A program made the position numbers and the translations under genes. The notes beneath the pieces were generated by a model. That model was not told the origin of the DNA. It did not search any database and saw only the letters and a list, made by a program, of their open reading frames with translations. A stretch of DNA of 64,000 nucleotides from Primula veris (Eukaryota; Streptophyta; Magnoliopsida; Ericales; Primulaceae): NCBI GenBank assembly GCA_963682055.1, contig OY821740.1, positions 15,338,814 to 15,402,813 on the forward strand, read 5' to 3'. Positions 23,201-38,789 of the stretch are shown here, in pieces (within the stretch, counting starts at the first letter, position 1; every line of letters begins with the position of its first letter).

Positions 23201-25215
23201 AGAAAAACATCCTCAATATCAGGCATTCCAGGTTTGTTTAAGGTACCTTTACCAATAATTTTACCTGTATCTCCACCTCCAAACACAACAGTGTTACCTG
23301 TAAGAATGGTGACATTTTTTAGGAGGTTTGCAGTACCTGTCATATGCTTAGAGCATCCACTGTCAAAATACCAATCATTAGAAGTAACAGCATTCAAAGA
23401 GTTAATAACAGCTTTGTTGTTAGCAACTAAAGTTGCTTTTTCTTTAACTTTCCAAACCCATTTCAAATTTTTATTGACAGAAGCCAACCAGATTTTCTGG
23501 GAAATATACTTTCTGTTTCTTTTTAAATAACACTGGATTTCAGAATGACCAGGTTTTTTACAGAAATTGCACAACTTCAACCTAAAGTTATTCAGTTTGT
23601 TCATGGTTGCAACTTTGGTTGTAACTGAGCTTCCAACCTTCTTTACATAAACCTGAGTTTTATTCCTGGTTGCAACTCTGGTTGCAACTGAGCTTCTAAC
23701 ATTGTGATCAAAATCATGAGTTTTAGCTTTAGCAACAGCTTCAATAAAAGTAGTTTTTCCTGTACTCTTACCACCATAGTAACCTAGACCACTGATATCT
23801 TTGGATCCTCTAGAATATGACAGCATGTCATCTAATTTATCTGAAGCAGAAACATTCAGCAATTTTATTATCTTTTTAGTTTCAGTAAGTTCAGCCAGTT
23901 GTAATTTAAGCTTCTCAGTAAGATTTTTAACCTCATCCTTTAGATCAACATTTAGCTTGCTTATGATCAAGGATTGTTTACTCAGACATTTATACTTTTC
24001 ATACAGAACAAGGTACTGCTTAGTAATGTTTTCATCAGAAGGTTCTTCCTCATCACTGCTATATGTTTCACAGGCAGTTTTAACAAGGGTTGAAACCTGC
24101 TCACAGTCACTTTCATAAGTAGGTTCTTTTTCAGTGATTATTCCCATGAAATTAACAAAATTTGAACCATCCTCTTCATCACTGTTACTCTCAGAATCAC
24201 TATCACTATGAGTGGTTATATAAGCATTTTTGTTTCTTTTTAAAGTGTTTGCACACTCAGCCTGAATATGACCAAAACCTCTACATTCTCTACACTGAAT
24301 CTCTTTAGATTTGTATTCTTTGTTATCCTTTTCTTTGGAATTCCACTTTCCTGTAGAGTTATTATTGAACCTAGACTCTGTCTTAAACTGGTTATCCTTT
24401 TTCTGAAAGTTTTTAGATGAACCAGTATCATCCTCCTTTTTCTTATAAAACTTCTTGTACACCTTTTTTGCAAAGAAAGCTAGTTGTTCTTCATCACTCA
24501 TTTTATCACAGGTATTAGATTCAGATTTCTTAGCTTGAAATGCTATTCCCTTTTCTGGTCTTTTATGTTTGAAGAATTTCAGTTCATGTGTACTAAGATT
24601 TCCTATGAGTTCTTCAAGTTTAAGATTATCTAAGTCAGTTGATTCTTCAATAGCTGTGACCTTAATTTCAAACCTTTCTGGGAGTGACCTAAGAGTTTTC
24701 TTAACAAGTTTAGCATCACTGTATTTTTCACCTAATGTTCCAGCTTGATGAGCAATGTGGCAGATTCTACCATTAAATTGTTCAATGTTTTCATCTTCCT
24801 CCATTCTTAAGTTCTCAAATTGGGTAGTTAACTGTTGAAGTTTGAAAGCTTTTACTTTAGTGGTTCCTTCAAAAGTAACTTGCAAAATATCCCATGCCTC
24901 TTTAGCTGTTTCACAATGAGAGATATACCTGAATACGCTGAGAGTTACACCAGCAAAAATCAAGTTTATGGCTGTTGAGTTGGCACTTGATTTTCTGTCT
25001 TCTTCAGCAGACCATCTGTCTTCAGGTAAGAGAATCAGTTCTCCTTCATTATCCATGGTAGTTGGAGCCTCCCATCCATACATAACAGTCTTCCATGCAT
25101 GTTCATTCTGCTGTTTGATGAAGGACCTCATTCTAATTTTCCATACTCCATAGTTTACTCCTCCTTCAAGCAATGGAGGTTTGTTGAAGGCGTTTCCTTC
25201 CCTCATTAAGTCCAT
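20230..25215 (-). CDS. Copia Gag-Pol polyprotein, intact
   Basis: One open frame of 1661 residues. In order: UBN2-type Gag at the N terminus; a first zinc knuckle CX2CX4HX4C (about residue 308); a second knuckle starting CNFCKKPGH (about 548); aspartic protease with DSGC (D618); the integrase zinc region with WHKRLGH and CGDC (from about 745); the integrase core with IDLMG, SDHGTEFEN and NGIVERKNR supplying the DDE residues; reverse transcriptase with YVDD (about 1346); RNase H with STAEAEYVAAG (about 1547); and ADIFTKPLD near the end. All catalytic signatures are intact and there is no internal stop, so the protein is probably functional. Two linker zones, Gag to protease (about residues 505-537) and integrase to RT (about 1066-1088), are encoded by the palindromic motif and read as V-T/A-T-E-V-like repeats. 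Confidence 0.97.
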   Translation of the reverse strand: MDLMREGNAFNKPPLLEGGVNYGVWKIRMRSFIKQQNEHAWKTVMYGWEAPTTMDNEGELILLPEDRWSAEEDRKSSANSTAINLIFAGVTLSVFRYISHCETAKEAWDILQVTFEGTTKVKAFKLQQLTTQFENLRMEEDENIEQFNGRICHIAHQAGTLGEKYSDAKLVKKTLRSLPERFEIKVTAIEESTDLDNLKLEELIGNLSTHELKFFKHKRPEKGIAFQAKKSESNTCDKMSDEEQLAFFAKKVYKKFYKKKEDDTGSSKNFQKKDNQFKTESRFNNNSTGKWNSKEKDNKEYKSKEIQCRECRGFGHIQAECANTLKRNKNAYITTHSDSDSESNSDEEDGSNFVNFMGIITEKEPTYESDCEQVSTLVKTACETYSSDEEEPSDENITKQYLVLYEKYKCLSKQSLIISKLNVDLKDEVKNLTEKLKLQLAELTETKKIIKLLNVSASDKLDDMLSYSRGSKDISGLGYYGGKSTGKTTFIEAVAKAKTHDFDHNVRSSVATRVATRNKTQVYVKKVGSSVTTKVATMNKLNNFRLKLCNFCKKPGHSEIQCYLKRNRKYISQKIWLASVNKNLKWVWKVKEKATLVANNKAVINSLNAVTSNDWYFDSGCSKHMTGTANLLKNVTILTGNTVVFGGGDTGKIIGKGTLNKPGMPDIEDVFLVDGLKANLISISQLCDNEMTVKFDKERCLITNLNNDLIMTGVRSTNSCYVFEKAEKEVPQSRCNQAITNNVDIWHKRLGHVNYKTLDKLVKKELIRGIPKLSAKTQSVCGDCAIGKQTKSIHKSTSLIYTKRVLELLHIDLMGPMQTASIGGKKYILVVVDDFCRYSWVVFLKDKSETFELFKTLCLKLQVEKGSTSGNIARIRSDHGTEFENIRFKEFCNSLGICHEFSAPKTPQQNGIVERKNRTIQEMARVMLNSKKLANRFWAEAVNTACHIVNRVYITKGTSMTAYEIWKGRKPNVKYFQVFGCVCYILRDREHLGKFDSKSDKGIFLGYAQNSRAFRVFNQRTNCVMESYNVLFDDLKTVDEITGDDEQAETTEKEKEETQQTGSPRVVGSPVATEVTTEVVTEVGTTVETQNAAESEEEEESSHAQSTSRPRYVRTQKNHSLDNVIGEVTSGMKTRGKRNNVVHFACYISQLEPKNIKEALEDSEWILAMQDELAQFERNDVWNLVPRPSNKNVIGTKWIFRNKSDEDGVIIRNKARLVAQGYTQIEGIDFDETFAPVARIESIRMLLSLACLYDFKLFQLDIKSAFLNGVINEEVYVSQPKGFEDPNFPEHVYLLKKALYGLKQAPRAWYDRLTKFLLEKGFKRGGVDKTLFTKKTTKDIIVAQIYVDDIVFGSSSNNRIEEFISDMKNEFEMSGGGELTYFLGLQVKQNEKGIFLCQSKYADNLVKKFGLSESKEKRTPMSTTLKLSKNDKGKSVCPSLYRSMIGSLLYLTASRPDLCLSVGVCARYQANPLESHLLAVKRILRYVKGTPHLGLWYSKDTNHFLSGYCDADWAGNIDDRKSTSGGCFYFGNNLVSWFSKKQNCISLSTAEAEYVAAGSGCTQLIWMKQMLTDYNVKQEILTLFCDNKSAIDLAKNPVQHSRTKHIDLRHHFIRELVEEKSLILEHVSTERQLADIFTKPLDTNKFESLRSDIGVCHYQSN
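21950..22018. repeat. Palindromic motif array inside pol (integrase-RT linker)
   Basis: Five or six octamers (GTTCCAAC, GTTACAAC, GTTGTAAC, GTTGCAAC, CTTCCAAC) spaced 12 bp lie in frame in pol. Because the period is four codons, the insertion keeps the frame and encodes a low-complexity Val/Thr/Glu linker between integrase and reverse transcriptase. Confidence 0.85.
23604..23700. repeat. Palindromic motif clusters inside gag-pol (before protease)
   Basis: The two clusters, 23604-23638 and 23667-23700, each read GGTTGCAAC, GGTTGYAACTG, GCTTCYAAC. They encode the near-duplicate peptides SSVATRVATRNK and SSVTTKVATMNK just upstream of the second zinc knuckle. Confidence 0.85.
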
Positions 25216-25260
25216 TGTTACTAGAACACAGGATCCACACTAAGTAAGATCTAGTGTGAA

Positions 25261-25272
25261 GCTCTGATACCA
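25261..25272 (-). promoter_or_regulatory. Primer binding site, initiator-Met tRNA type (copia)
   Basis: On the minus strand TGGTATCAGAGC begins two bases after the 5' LTR. This 12-mer is the standard primer site complementary to the 3' end of plant initiator methionine tRNA. Confidence 0.92.
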
Positions 25273-25274
25273 AT

Positions 25275-26523
25275 TGAAATTCCTATCCGTTGTTCTAGAT
25301 GCAGTTTTGCAGTAAGGTTCCAAGTGGGGTTGGAACTGCAGTTGGAACCAAGTGTATACGGTTCCAAGTGAGGTTGGAACTGCAGTTGGAACCAAGTGTA
25401 TTAATGGACAGAACTGTTTTAAAATTAAATGTACTTGGAAATAATTCACACGCACATTTAACAACGGAGTTCACCTAACTAGGCTACGTCTCCGGGGCAC
25501 TTACCCAGATTATGATATTATAAAAAGCTTACAATATATGACTCAAGTCTTAATGAAAAACTTAGACTCCCTCTATGTTTTTCTGCCTATCACTATATTG
25601 CTCCTACTCTATAACTATCACTTATAAATCAATGGCATCCCACCATTGTTTTCTTTTTAAAGCTCACGTGTATTCTCTCTAGAAAATAAGTTCTTTATAA
25701 TTTAGAACACACACCTTTACAAGCTTAAGTTACTAAGTATATAAACAAGTAAAAACAATCTTCTATCTTCAATATCTTTTGATTGCTTTTGACTTGGTTG
25801 ATTAGCTTCAATCTCTCCAAGTATCACGAGATTCTTCAGCATGGATTGACTCTAATCATCTTTGATTAATACCTGTTTAGTAACACACTTGAAAGTAGGA
25901 GTTAATCTTTTCCTTTGAAAGGAAACATATAAAGATATGATCTCTTAAAGATAATATCTTTTCATAAACATATGAAACATTTAACTCCACATATCAATCA
26001 ATCTTTATACATATCTTTACTGAATATTATAAGAATCAAAAGATTGAATCAAGTGATAAGGACAAGCATAAGAATAGAGATATATATATTAAAAGGAAAC
26101 ATAACCTTATAAACTAATCTCTTTATATCTTTTATAAAACATCTTTCCTTAACACATTAATATTCTCAATAAACACATATACACGTTTAAGACCTTATGA
26201 GAATATATCATACATACTTTAAAACAAATGATTAACATTAAACAAGTAGTAATGTAGAATAATGAAACAAGACAGAATTCTGTTTTAACAGCAGGTTGAA
26301 CTGAGGTTGCAACTGGTATTTGAAACCTGTCACCACAGGTTGTAACTTAGGTTGCAACCAGTACTTGAAACCTAATACTACTAACTTAGTAGGTTGTAAC
26401 TGAGGTTGCAACTGGTACTTGGAACCTGTCAATCCTGTCTTAGTTCTTAATAACAGTTAGGATTTATTTAGTAAAAACCAATAGACAATTAACAATATTT
26501 AGACCAGAAATCTGGTCCTAACA
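25275..26523 (-). repeat. 5' LTR of the copia element
   Basis: It is 1249 bp and the same as the 3' LTR except for two substitutions and the absence of one 12-bp palindromic motif unit. It should hold the promoter for gag-pol on the minus strand. I could not single out its TATA box with confidence because several AT-rich candidates exist. Confidence 0.95.
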
Positions 26524-26528
26524 CCTAC
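26524..26528. repeat. Target site duplication CCTAC, right copy
   Basis: Matches 16334-16338 exactly and marks the insertion point of the copia element. Confidence 0.92.
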
Positions 26529-28904
26529 GATAGTGATTGTGGGATACAATTGGCGATGACGGTGGTGGGAAGTATGAGGAGATGAGAGAAGTAAACAGTG
26601 AAATGATGGTTCGATTTTCCCATGTTAGTGTAAAAATGTTTGACCTAATTGAAATAACTTTAGAAAGATTTTGTGTTTTTACAATTTAAGTTCTCCGATT
26701 TGCACGTGTAGTTAATTTACTCAAATTTATCTCATCCAAACCGGTTCGGTTCTCACACTTGGTTACTCTAAAACGATTTTTGATGGTATATCATTTCACA
26801 TTTGACGAGTTGATAGTTCTAATTTAATTTCTATATATAATCATAGTAAATAAGCAAATATTTTTTTGACATTTAAATAAACGATTATAACAACCAATGT
26901 TAATCATTTACGGTGTACTTTCTCCGTCCCTCAATAAATGTACTCTTTCAAAAACTGTAAAAAAATAAATAATGATTTGAACCAATTTTGCCTAAAACTT
27001 AATAAAACGGCATAAAAAAATATAAACAAAAACTACATTTTACTTAAGATTTGACGTCTTAAGTAAGAATTTGATATGTTTTAACAATCAAAAAGTGATA
27101 TTTCGAAATATAAAAATAAAAAATTTCACTAACAAAAAGTAAGATAGAAACTTATTTAGAAATTCTCAAAATAGAAAGCATTACAATACTATAGAAAATA
27201 AACACATTAATATTATTTTTAAGACCGATCATTTATATTATCACAAGAGAGAGTTATCATAGCTAGCCGATAAGTGGTCAATCATAACAGCATAAAATAT
27301 CGATACGAAACGCTTATATAGATCCTAAGCATACGGTAACCAAACACATTAGATAGCAATACACTTAATTCTTAATTCTTTTTGTTTTACTTCTAAGATA
27401 ATAAACTACTTATTCTTTAACTTAAACAAATCGATCACTCATTTTTCAGAATACTCTAATTCGCCTATAATTCAATCACTGAAAGTTTCGAACGAAACAA
27501 ATAACAGTACATTATTTAAATATCTTAGAACGAAACAAATAACAGTACATAATAATGCATAATAGATAATCACTAGAAGTAGTAGTACTACTCAAGTTGA
27601 ACCCGATATTTATGTGTTCTCTTTTAAACAGTATTAATTTGGAAAAGTTAATGTCTAGTACGTATCCTCGTATTCTACTAAAAGAATCCGGTATTTGTGT
27701 GTTCTCTTTTTGAAACTATGTACGCATCAACCGAACATTTTTGAGCATTAGACGATAAATAAAAGATAGAATAGAAGTACCATCACCGTACCTTACCTTA
27801 AAAACGACTCATTTTTCATAAAGTTTCAAACTTTGTACTTAATTAAATTTGGGTCCGGGACAATTCCTACAAAAAAATCTCAAGAACAAACACATTTTAA
27901 GACAAAATAAAAACACACACACTAAACAATAAGTAATAAATAGAAGTATCATCACCATATGATTTAACTAAATACTCTTATAATTAGTAACGAATTTAAT
28001 CACATAGAGTTTCTTTTTGTCTAGGAAAAACAAATATCATATCAACCTTACAGCCAAAAACGAAACTTAGTTATCTAAAAATATCATATCAACCTTACAA
28101 ACCTTTACGGCCATTTACAGCCAAATCATCAATTCAGTTGAACTGTAACTTTGAGTTCATAAAATTATCAAAATTGTCAAAAACCCAATTGGGTCTTTAA
28201 AAATATAACATTTAAATTTATCTATTGAACCAAAGTACCAAACTAATAACTGGGTATTATACAAAAAATTGATTATACAAATATATAAAACCCAATAAAG
28301 TGCACAACAATCAAACAAATGAATTCAATTAGACATACATACATGTAAATATCATAATAAATTGGTTCGAATTAAAGGAAAAAAATATTAAAGTGGTTCT
28401 GAGATAAAATTGTGTGCATATATATATGAGAGAGATAAATAAAAACATGTGAATTTCGTCGATTGAGCCTCGCTGTGAAGTTCGTCGGTTGAGGCTAGCT
28501 CAAGTTGGTACTACCTACACAATTCAACAAAGCCCCAAAAAAGTTATTGTAACTTTGTGTGAGGATAGAGATATAGATCTTGTTTATAAGTTGTGAAGGG
28601 AAAAATTAGGAACAGATAGACATATGTAAACAGAAATATATGAAGGAGAGAGAATATAGTTGTATTTTTCAGTATATAGATACGGAGAGGGAGATAAGAA
28701 TAGAGAAAATATTTTTTGAAAATTGAATTTCCCGAGTAAGTGCTATCTCTATAAAGCTTCAAAATCCAACTTTTTCAAAATGGACTTACACTACCCCCCT
28801 AATTTTCGGAAAGTGGACTATTTTTTGTTACCAAACACACAAAAATATCTCAAATGTGCTTCCCCCTCTAGGAAATGATTCTAAACTGTCCGCCAAACAC
28901 AGCC
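26529..28904. other. AT-rich intergenic region, no gene recognised
   Basis: Frames are short. A sequence at about 26924 (TTTCTCCGTCCCTCAATAAATG) resembles the outer end of Stowaway-like MITEs without a visible partner. Small direct repeats occur, for example AACGAAACAAATAACAGTAC twice at about 27490-27550. Nothing else is supported. Confidence 0.45.
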
Positions 28905-29310
28905 TTAGTCTTTTGGAATCGACCCACTCCAGGAAGACTCAAGCTAAATGTTGACGGATGCTCGAAGGGAAACCGGAAACATTATTCTAGAGGCCTTTGG
29001 GAAGTTTTTAGGACAGAGACCAATTATAATTACAGAACTTCAGACAGTCCTTTTAGGTATCCGGATGGCAATTTGTTTGGGTTTTCAACTCCTTATCGAT
29101 GTAGAGACAAACTCGATGACTGTATTATCATGGATTAGTTGGGAAGCTCTTGGCCCTTGTGATCATAGCTACACTATCTCGCACATTCGTCATTTGTGTT
29201 TATCCCATATTATCTTGGTTCGCCACGTTCTCGGAGAGGCGAACTATGTTGTTGATTTTATGGCAAATTGGTATGCGTTCATAGGACTCCTCAGATTTTC
29301 ACTCATAGAC
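28905..29310 (+). pseudogene. RNase H-like domain fragment, LINE- or host-type, frameshifted
   Basis: The first frame reads FWNRP-PGRLKLNVDG-SKGN, the standard start of plant RNase H (RVT_3) domains with its catalytic Asp in NVDG. After about residue 30 the similarity moves to the next frame, where ILEAFGKFLG, TELQTVLLGIRMA, GFQLLIDVETNS and VRHVLGEAN-VVDFMA follow in domain order, including the ELQ and DVETNS positions that normally carry E and D. The glycine-rich segment after the first strand is lost at the shift. Such domains occur at the end of plant LINE polyproteins and as single-copy relics. This copy is a short fragment, without a recognisable RT. Confidence 0.75.
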
Positions 29311-29319
29311 GTTACTTAA

Positions 29320-30071
29320 TAGATGACATTGGGGGTATTTTGGTTTTAGATAGATCCTGGCTTTCCCATATCAGTACCTAATAGTTTTGTTATATTTTCG
29401 TGATATTCCATGTCTTGCACTTTACATCGCAGACTAATGCATTTTCATTTCTTTTCGGAGGTTTTGGTTCTATGTCCATGTCCATGTCCTAGTATTGTAC
29501 TCGCATGATCTTATGTATAGGTGGGGGTCGATGTCTCAACCCTCTCAGAAGAGGTTTGTTTGTAAAAATAAATAAATTAGATAGTAGGATCGTTTTCAAA
29601 ATTTTGTAAACTAATTTATAAAATAATTTTTAAAAAATGTTAAAAAATAAATTTCGAGGTTTATATATGAAAATGTTATACAAAGTGATAAATTTATAAA
29701 CCCAAAAATATACTATTTTGTGTAATGTTTAGTGTACGTACGAACTATATTATTCATTGTCAAATTTGTGTTTTGAGTTTAGTGTAACTTGTAATCATGT
29801 TAATTTCTAGTAGGGATGAAGTTGATACAATTAAGTGAGAATTTTCGTTATTATTGATATCATATCGTACTTCGTGGTATAAGAAAATTTCATTAAAATG
29901 ACTATACTGTACATTTAGAATACCATGCTTTCGGTATACCGTAAGTGGGTATAATAATGGTGTGATACAACACATTACCAATATTAAAAGTAACCAAACA
30001 TATACGAATGGTATATTGTTACCGTATTTTATTGTCATTGTTTTGTCATTATTTACTTGCATTATATTAAA
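29320..30071. other. Intergenic region, no gene recognised
   Basis: AT-rich, no long frame except a 100-codon minus-strand frame (29760-30062) with no recognisable domain. It ends at the Helitron terminus. Confidence 0.4.
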
Positions 30072-30357
30072 CTAGTAATCGTGGCTCACGCGTTACATGT
30101 GTGACGCGCAATGTAATTAAAATATAAAAAAATAAATGTAGTTATGATACAAATACGTGGATAATACAAAAAAAAAATAGTATAATACTTAAAAAAATGT
30201 TTGGTTATTAAAGAGGTACATATAATGTTATTAGTTGTTATTATTATTTTTTTATGTGAACATGATATTATTGTAATTAATAAAAAAATATTAAAGTTAT
30301 TTTTGACAAAAAAAAATACTAAATTGACTTAGGATCACATGGTTACTTATTATAATA
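30072..30357 (-). mobile_element. Short non-autonomous Helitron, copy 1
   Basis: Read on the minus strand, the 3' end is ATTACTAG followed by host T, the CTRR-T end of Helitrons. It is preceded by a hairpin with stem CGCGT/ACGCG and a 10-base loop. The interior aligns along nearly its full length with the plus-strand copy at 38790-39082 (for example TTTTTATTAATTACAATAAT and TTTGTATCATAACTACATTT). The 5' part ATTATAATAAG matches the other copy's start, but the exact first bases are unclear. It lies about 100 bp upstream of the UFM1 start codon and could affect its promoter. Confidence 0.75.
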
Positions 30358-30429
30358 TAATTATTTAAATTTTAAACACATTAAAATACTGTAGAAAATA
30401 AACAAAAAGCAACCCATATACAGCCTTTA

Positions 30430-30456
30430 GAGAGAGAGAGAGAGAGGAAGAGAGAT
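30430..30456. repeat. GA microsatellite in the UFM1 leader
   Basis: An (AG)n run of about ten units with slight interruption ends five bases before the UFM1 start codon, so it lies in the 5' untranslated region. GA-rich leaders are common in plants. Confidence 0.85.
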
Positions 30457-30460
30457 CGGA

Positions 30461-35021
<4,561 letters not shown>

Positions 35022-36545
35022 ATTCTTGTGCATCATATATTTTCAAGACAAAGAGGCTAATGTACCTCTCTTACCGTTGTTTGCTATAGATCTCATCTTG
35101 CTTCTTATAAAAAAAGTTTTACTGGTTTTGTGAATCATTATTGAGGTACTTGATAGTGATTACCAATAAAGATTATAATATAGGATTATCCTTGACATAT
35201 TAATATATTATTGTTATTAATTTAACTTTTGGCCTTATGGAGTTGTTGCTTGAAGCGTTCAAGTCCAACGTTTTGTTTATAAGTTTAAAGTTATACAGTA
35301 ACTAGTTACCAGCTTAAAACTTACTCCCTCCGTACCACAATAATGTAAGTCCACAATGGGAATATGAACTTTTAATGGGACATCATCTTTGCTATTAATT
35401 TGCTATAGTTTTCCAGTCTTACCTTATCTTATTAATGATCTTTATTAATAAAATATGTTTTGTAAAGGAGTACTCAATTCGGGAATTACTAGAGAACAGT
35501 CAGCATATATGATTGGTTCATAACCTGTTTGCATAAAAAAATATCAAATTGATAAAATAAAATGAAATAAATATTTGATTAATATTTAAGTTTAGGTAGG
35601 TCACCCTAGGGTTATATATTTTTATTTGAGTTTTCAGTGTGTTGTACAATTTATTTTTAATTTATCAAATTCTAATTTGTTAAAAATAGAAATAATAAAT
35701 TAGTTATTGAAAAATATCGTATAATCATCTATTTTCTAATGTAACCGTGGTTAAATTAACTGTATCATAAACATACTGTTTCAAAGAGACACATCAATTC
35801 CACTTTAATGAAAAAAACTGATATATACAAGTACATTTAAGGGCCTAAATAACAGCAATATTAATTGACGGCAATCACCATCTTTTCCAAATTTGTGTCT
35901 ATCAATCCTAAAATTTTGGCGGTAATTTAATTGTTTCACCAAATACTTTCATAAAAATCGTGGCAGTATTTTAAATGAATCCCAAATTTGTTGCCTGCTT
36001 AATTGGCTTCCATTTTTACTCTTACCATCAATTAAATCTATTCCGAATTTTCCTGATCTTCTCTAACCCAAAATTTTAGATGATATCTCTAAAAATTCTA
36101 CTAGTTTTTATGAGTAACTTTTTTCACAAAAAATATTTCTAAATCTCACATAACTCAATATTTTCCCAATACTCCTCTACTTCCACTACATTACTATTAA
36201 GGGGTTTTTTGGTAACCAAGTGCTTCTTGAAAAAGTATTGTCTAAGAAACTGTGGTTGAAAAGTGTTTTCTCTAAAAAAACACTTTACAAAAAACTAACG
36301 TCTGGTGGAAAAATGTTTTTGATATTCATAAGTTATATGTGCATTTAGTATGTGTTAGTTTGAAATGACTTAATAGCAAAATAATTGGTATAGTACCAAA
36401 AAACACATAATGAGATACTAGTAAGCTCAAAATCAATTTAAAAACCAAATATTTTATAAACAAATACAAAAATAAAAAACATCGATAAAAGTATTATTTC
36501 TCAATAAATATGCAAAAACGACATATTATGGACAATAATTTTATT
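35022..36545. other. 3' flank of UFM1 and AT-rich DNA, no gene recognised
   Basis: The first few hundred bases probably hold the UFM1 3' untranslated region. At about 35325 CTCCCTCCGTACCACAATAA resembles a Stowaway MITE end. At about 36195 there is a TTTTTTGGTAACCAAGTGCTTC block typical of short inverted-repeat elements. Neither has a clear partner. Confidence 0.4.
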
Positions 36546-37245
36546 TTAAATTGACATTCGAATAGTATCCATTTCATTTTGTTCAACCATATTAGGCGTT
36601 TTTTTATCACTTTCAGATTCATCATCTGAATTTAAATTTTCTATTTTTTCGTCGTAATTTCTGAATTCTGCATCAAATTTGGCTTCTTGTCTAATAAAAT
36701 TATGTACTGCCATCGATGCGACGACAATTAACCTCTGGGTATCAAATGGATATGAAGGCATACATCGTAAAATCGGTCATCTATCTTTCCACACACCAAA
36801 ACAACGTTCGCTAATGTTTCTCACCAATGAATGTCTACGGTTAAATATTTCTTTTAAACGCCTTGGTGGACCACCGTGTTAAAAATCTGATCAATGATAG
36901 CGTTTCGTCTTAAATAACGCAAGAAAACCCTTTATATTAGGATAACCAGCATCAACGAGAAAAAATTTAATTGAAATAAAATAATTAGGTTTGTAAAATA
37001 TGATAATGAAAAGACAAAATAATTAAGCTTATAAAATTTACATAAACATACCGTTAGTTGGCTTTATAAAGTTTAATGTTGGATGCATGAGGAGGGCTTC
37101 GTGTAATATACAAGAATCATTTTGTGTGCAATTGCAGCCATCACATTTTGTGTGCAATTGATTTTTTTACCACGAAAACTGGAATAATCGCATCAACATG
37201 TGTCACATTGATTGCACCAATACAACCATGTGAAGTGGTAGAATG
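36546..37245 (-). pseudogene. PIF/Harbinger transposase relic
   Basis: Read on the minus strand and allowing stops and shifts, the order is CIGAINVTHVDA, RGKK-NCTQNV, FLVDAGYPNIKGFLALFK, FNRRHSLVRNISERCFGVWK, PILRCMPSYPFDTQ and VVASMAVHNFIRQEA, followed by an acidic tail. These are the successive blocks of the plant HARBI1-like DDE nuclease. The first catalytic Asp (normally in AIDGTH) is Asn here, with the next Gly changed to Val, and at least one stop follows GVWKDR. The segment is the C-terminal half only. No companion Myb-like ORF or terminal repeats were found. Confidence 0.85.
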
Positions 37246-38789
37246 GGGTTATCCAGAAAAGTATCAAAATTAAACTTCTCTATTGGACTTTTAAAGTTCC
37301 CTACTTGTCAGGAAGTCTACCAATCACACCAAACATATTAAAAATGGCCAAACACTCAAACAGGCTTTTACCACTCGGAAGCACTTCTAATGTGTCAGCT
37401 AAAAGAGAAATCAAGTTGCTAAAAGAGAATATATAATGGGAAAAAACAAACTTAAATGATGAACAACAACGGGTAGTAGTTCAACATTGATAGAGTTAGA
37501 GCAATCTCGCTTCGGTTTCGATCAAATATTCGTATTTTGGTCCAAAAATTAGGTGTGGCAAAATAACACTTTACCTTGACAACCTTAAATTTTAAAGATA
37601 GTAATCAATTTTTTTCGGTATCAAGTGAGCTAGTTAGTTAACTTAAAAGCAGTACTCCTCCCAGTATTTCCACGGGGATAATCGTTGTAATTTCATCTTT
37701 CGTCCTTGCCGAATGTAACAATTCGGGCCAAATGATTTGTTAGATCCAATTTATTATTTTTATAAATTCACTTTGGTCTTTTAACTGTTGAATATAGTAC
37801 CTCGTGTGTATATGTCAATTCAATTAAGGCTTCTGTGAGCATTTTCGTAAGCCTATTGATTCTACCTTACGATCTTAGCTTACTTTGATCCAAATTAGGT
37901 TACTTGCCATTTGACAGACGATTTACTCGTATTGTCGAAAATATACGCCTAAATAAGTGGATTTCTGATTTATTTGGCTCTATCTCTTATATGACCTTAG
38001 TATCTCATTAAACTTGTTTGTGAAACATTTTGTGCTGATCTCTACTTTTACCATATTCACACCAATGTCAGCCTTTTCAATGTATTTCAATTCTTAGTGA
38101 GGTTTGCCCCTTTGTGTCATTCCCTATTATGCACTTGATTTGTTTTAATTCATGAAAAGACACTATTTAAAAAGCTTGATTGACATCCCCTGTGGGAAGT
38201 CGTTTTTATTTTAAGCTAGTTTACTATGAAATTATTGAGGGTTCGTAGATGTACAATAGTTACCGAGAAACTCTATTTAGCTAGAAAATGCGTTTCCACG
38301 GAAACGTGTTTCGGAAACGAGAACGGTACTTCTTCAAAATTTTGGGGACGTTTTTGAAACGTTTCAGAAAGTTAAGTGAAACATTGTAAAATCTCAAATA
38401 AAACTTTTTTATAAATCTAATAATATGAAAAATATATTTTACTAGAACTTTTAAGGAAAGTTTTACGATACAATTTTTGTAATACAATAAGAAAAAAAAT
38501 GCATTACAACATTATGAAATCAAGTTGCTAAAATAGAATATATAATGGGGAATGATAAATATACATCAAAATTTGAACCCTTCCTTTTAACGGCTCGGAT
38601 CAAAACTTAAAATGCAAAAAAAAAAGGTATACTCTTCCTTCTGTCCATTAGAGCATCATTAAGGGATGAGGTTGGGATCAACTTTATTTAAATTGAAGAA
38701 CAATGCAGTTTTTTGAGAAATAACGTGTCAAGATCAAAGACAGAGGAAGAAAAAAGGGACAGAGTGTAAATAGTTTTTTTTAATACATA
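37246..38789. other. Intergenic region, no gene recognised
   Basis: AT-rich and without a supported frame. It may include outer parts of the Harbinger relic, but no terminal inverted repeat could be matched. Confidence 0.4.

Larger units (their letters stand above)
16339..26523 (-). mobile_element. Full-length Ty1/copia retrotransposon, SIRE type
   Basis: The element is 10,185 bp, lies on the minus strand and is bounded by TG...CA LTRs (right = 5', left = 3') and a CCTAC duplication. In transcription order it holds the 5' LTR, an initiator-Met-type primer site, a 1661-residue Gag-Pol, a long gap rich in palindromic motifs, a second ORF of 423 residues, a polypurine tract and the 3' LTR. By eye the LTRs differ at two bases and by one 12-bp indel in about 1250 bp, so the insertion is recent. 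The coding frames are intact, so the copy may be able to move. An additional ORF after pol, this gag type and the single gag-pol frame are typical of the SIRE/Maximus lineage of copia. The lineage call is from memory of the family and is not computed. Confidence 0.95.
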
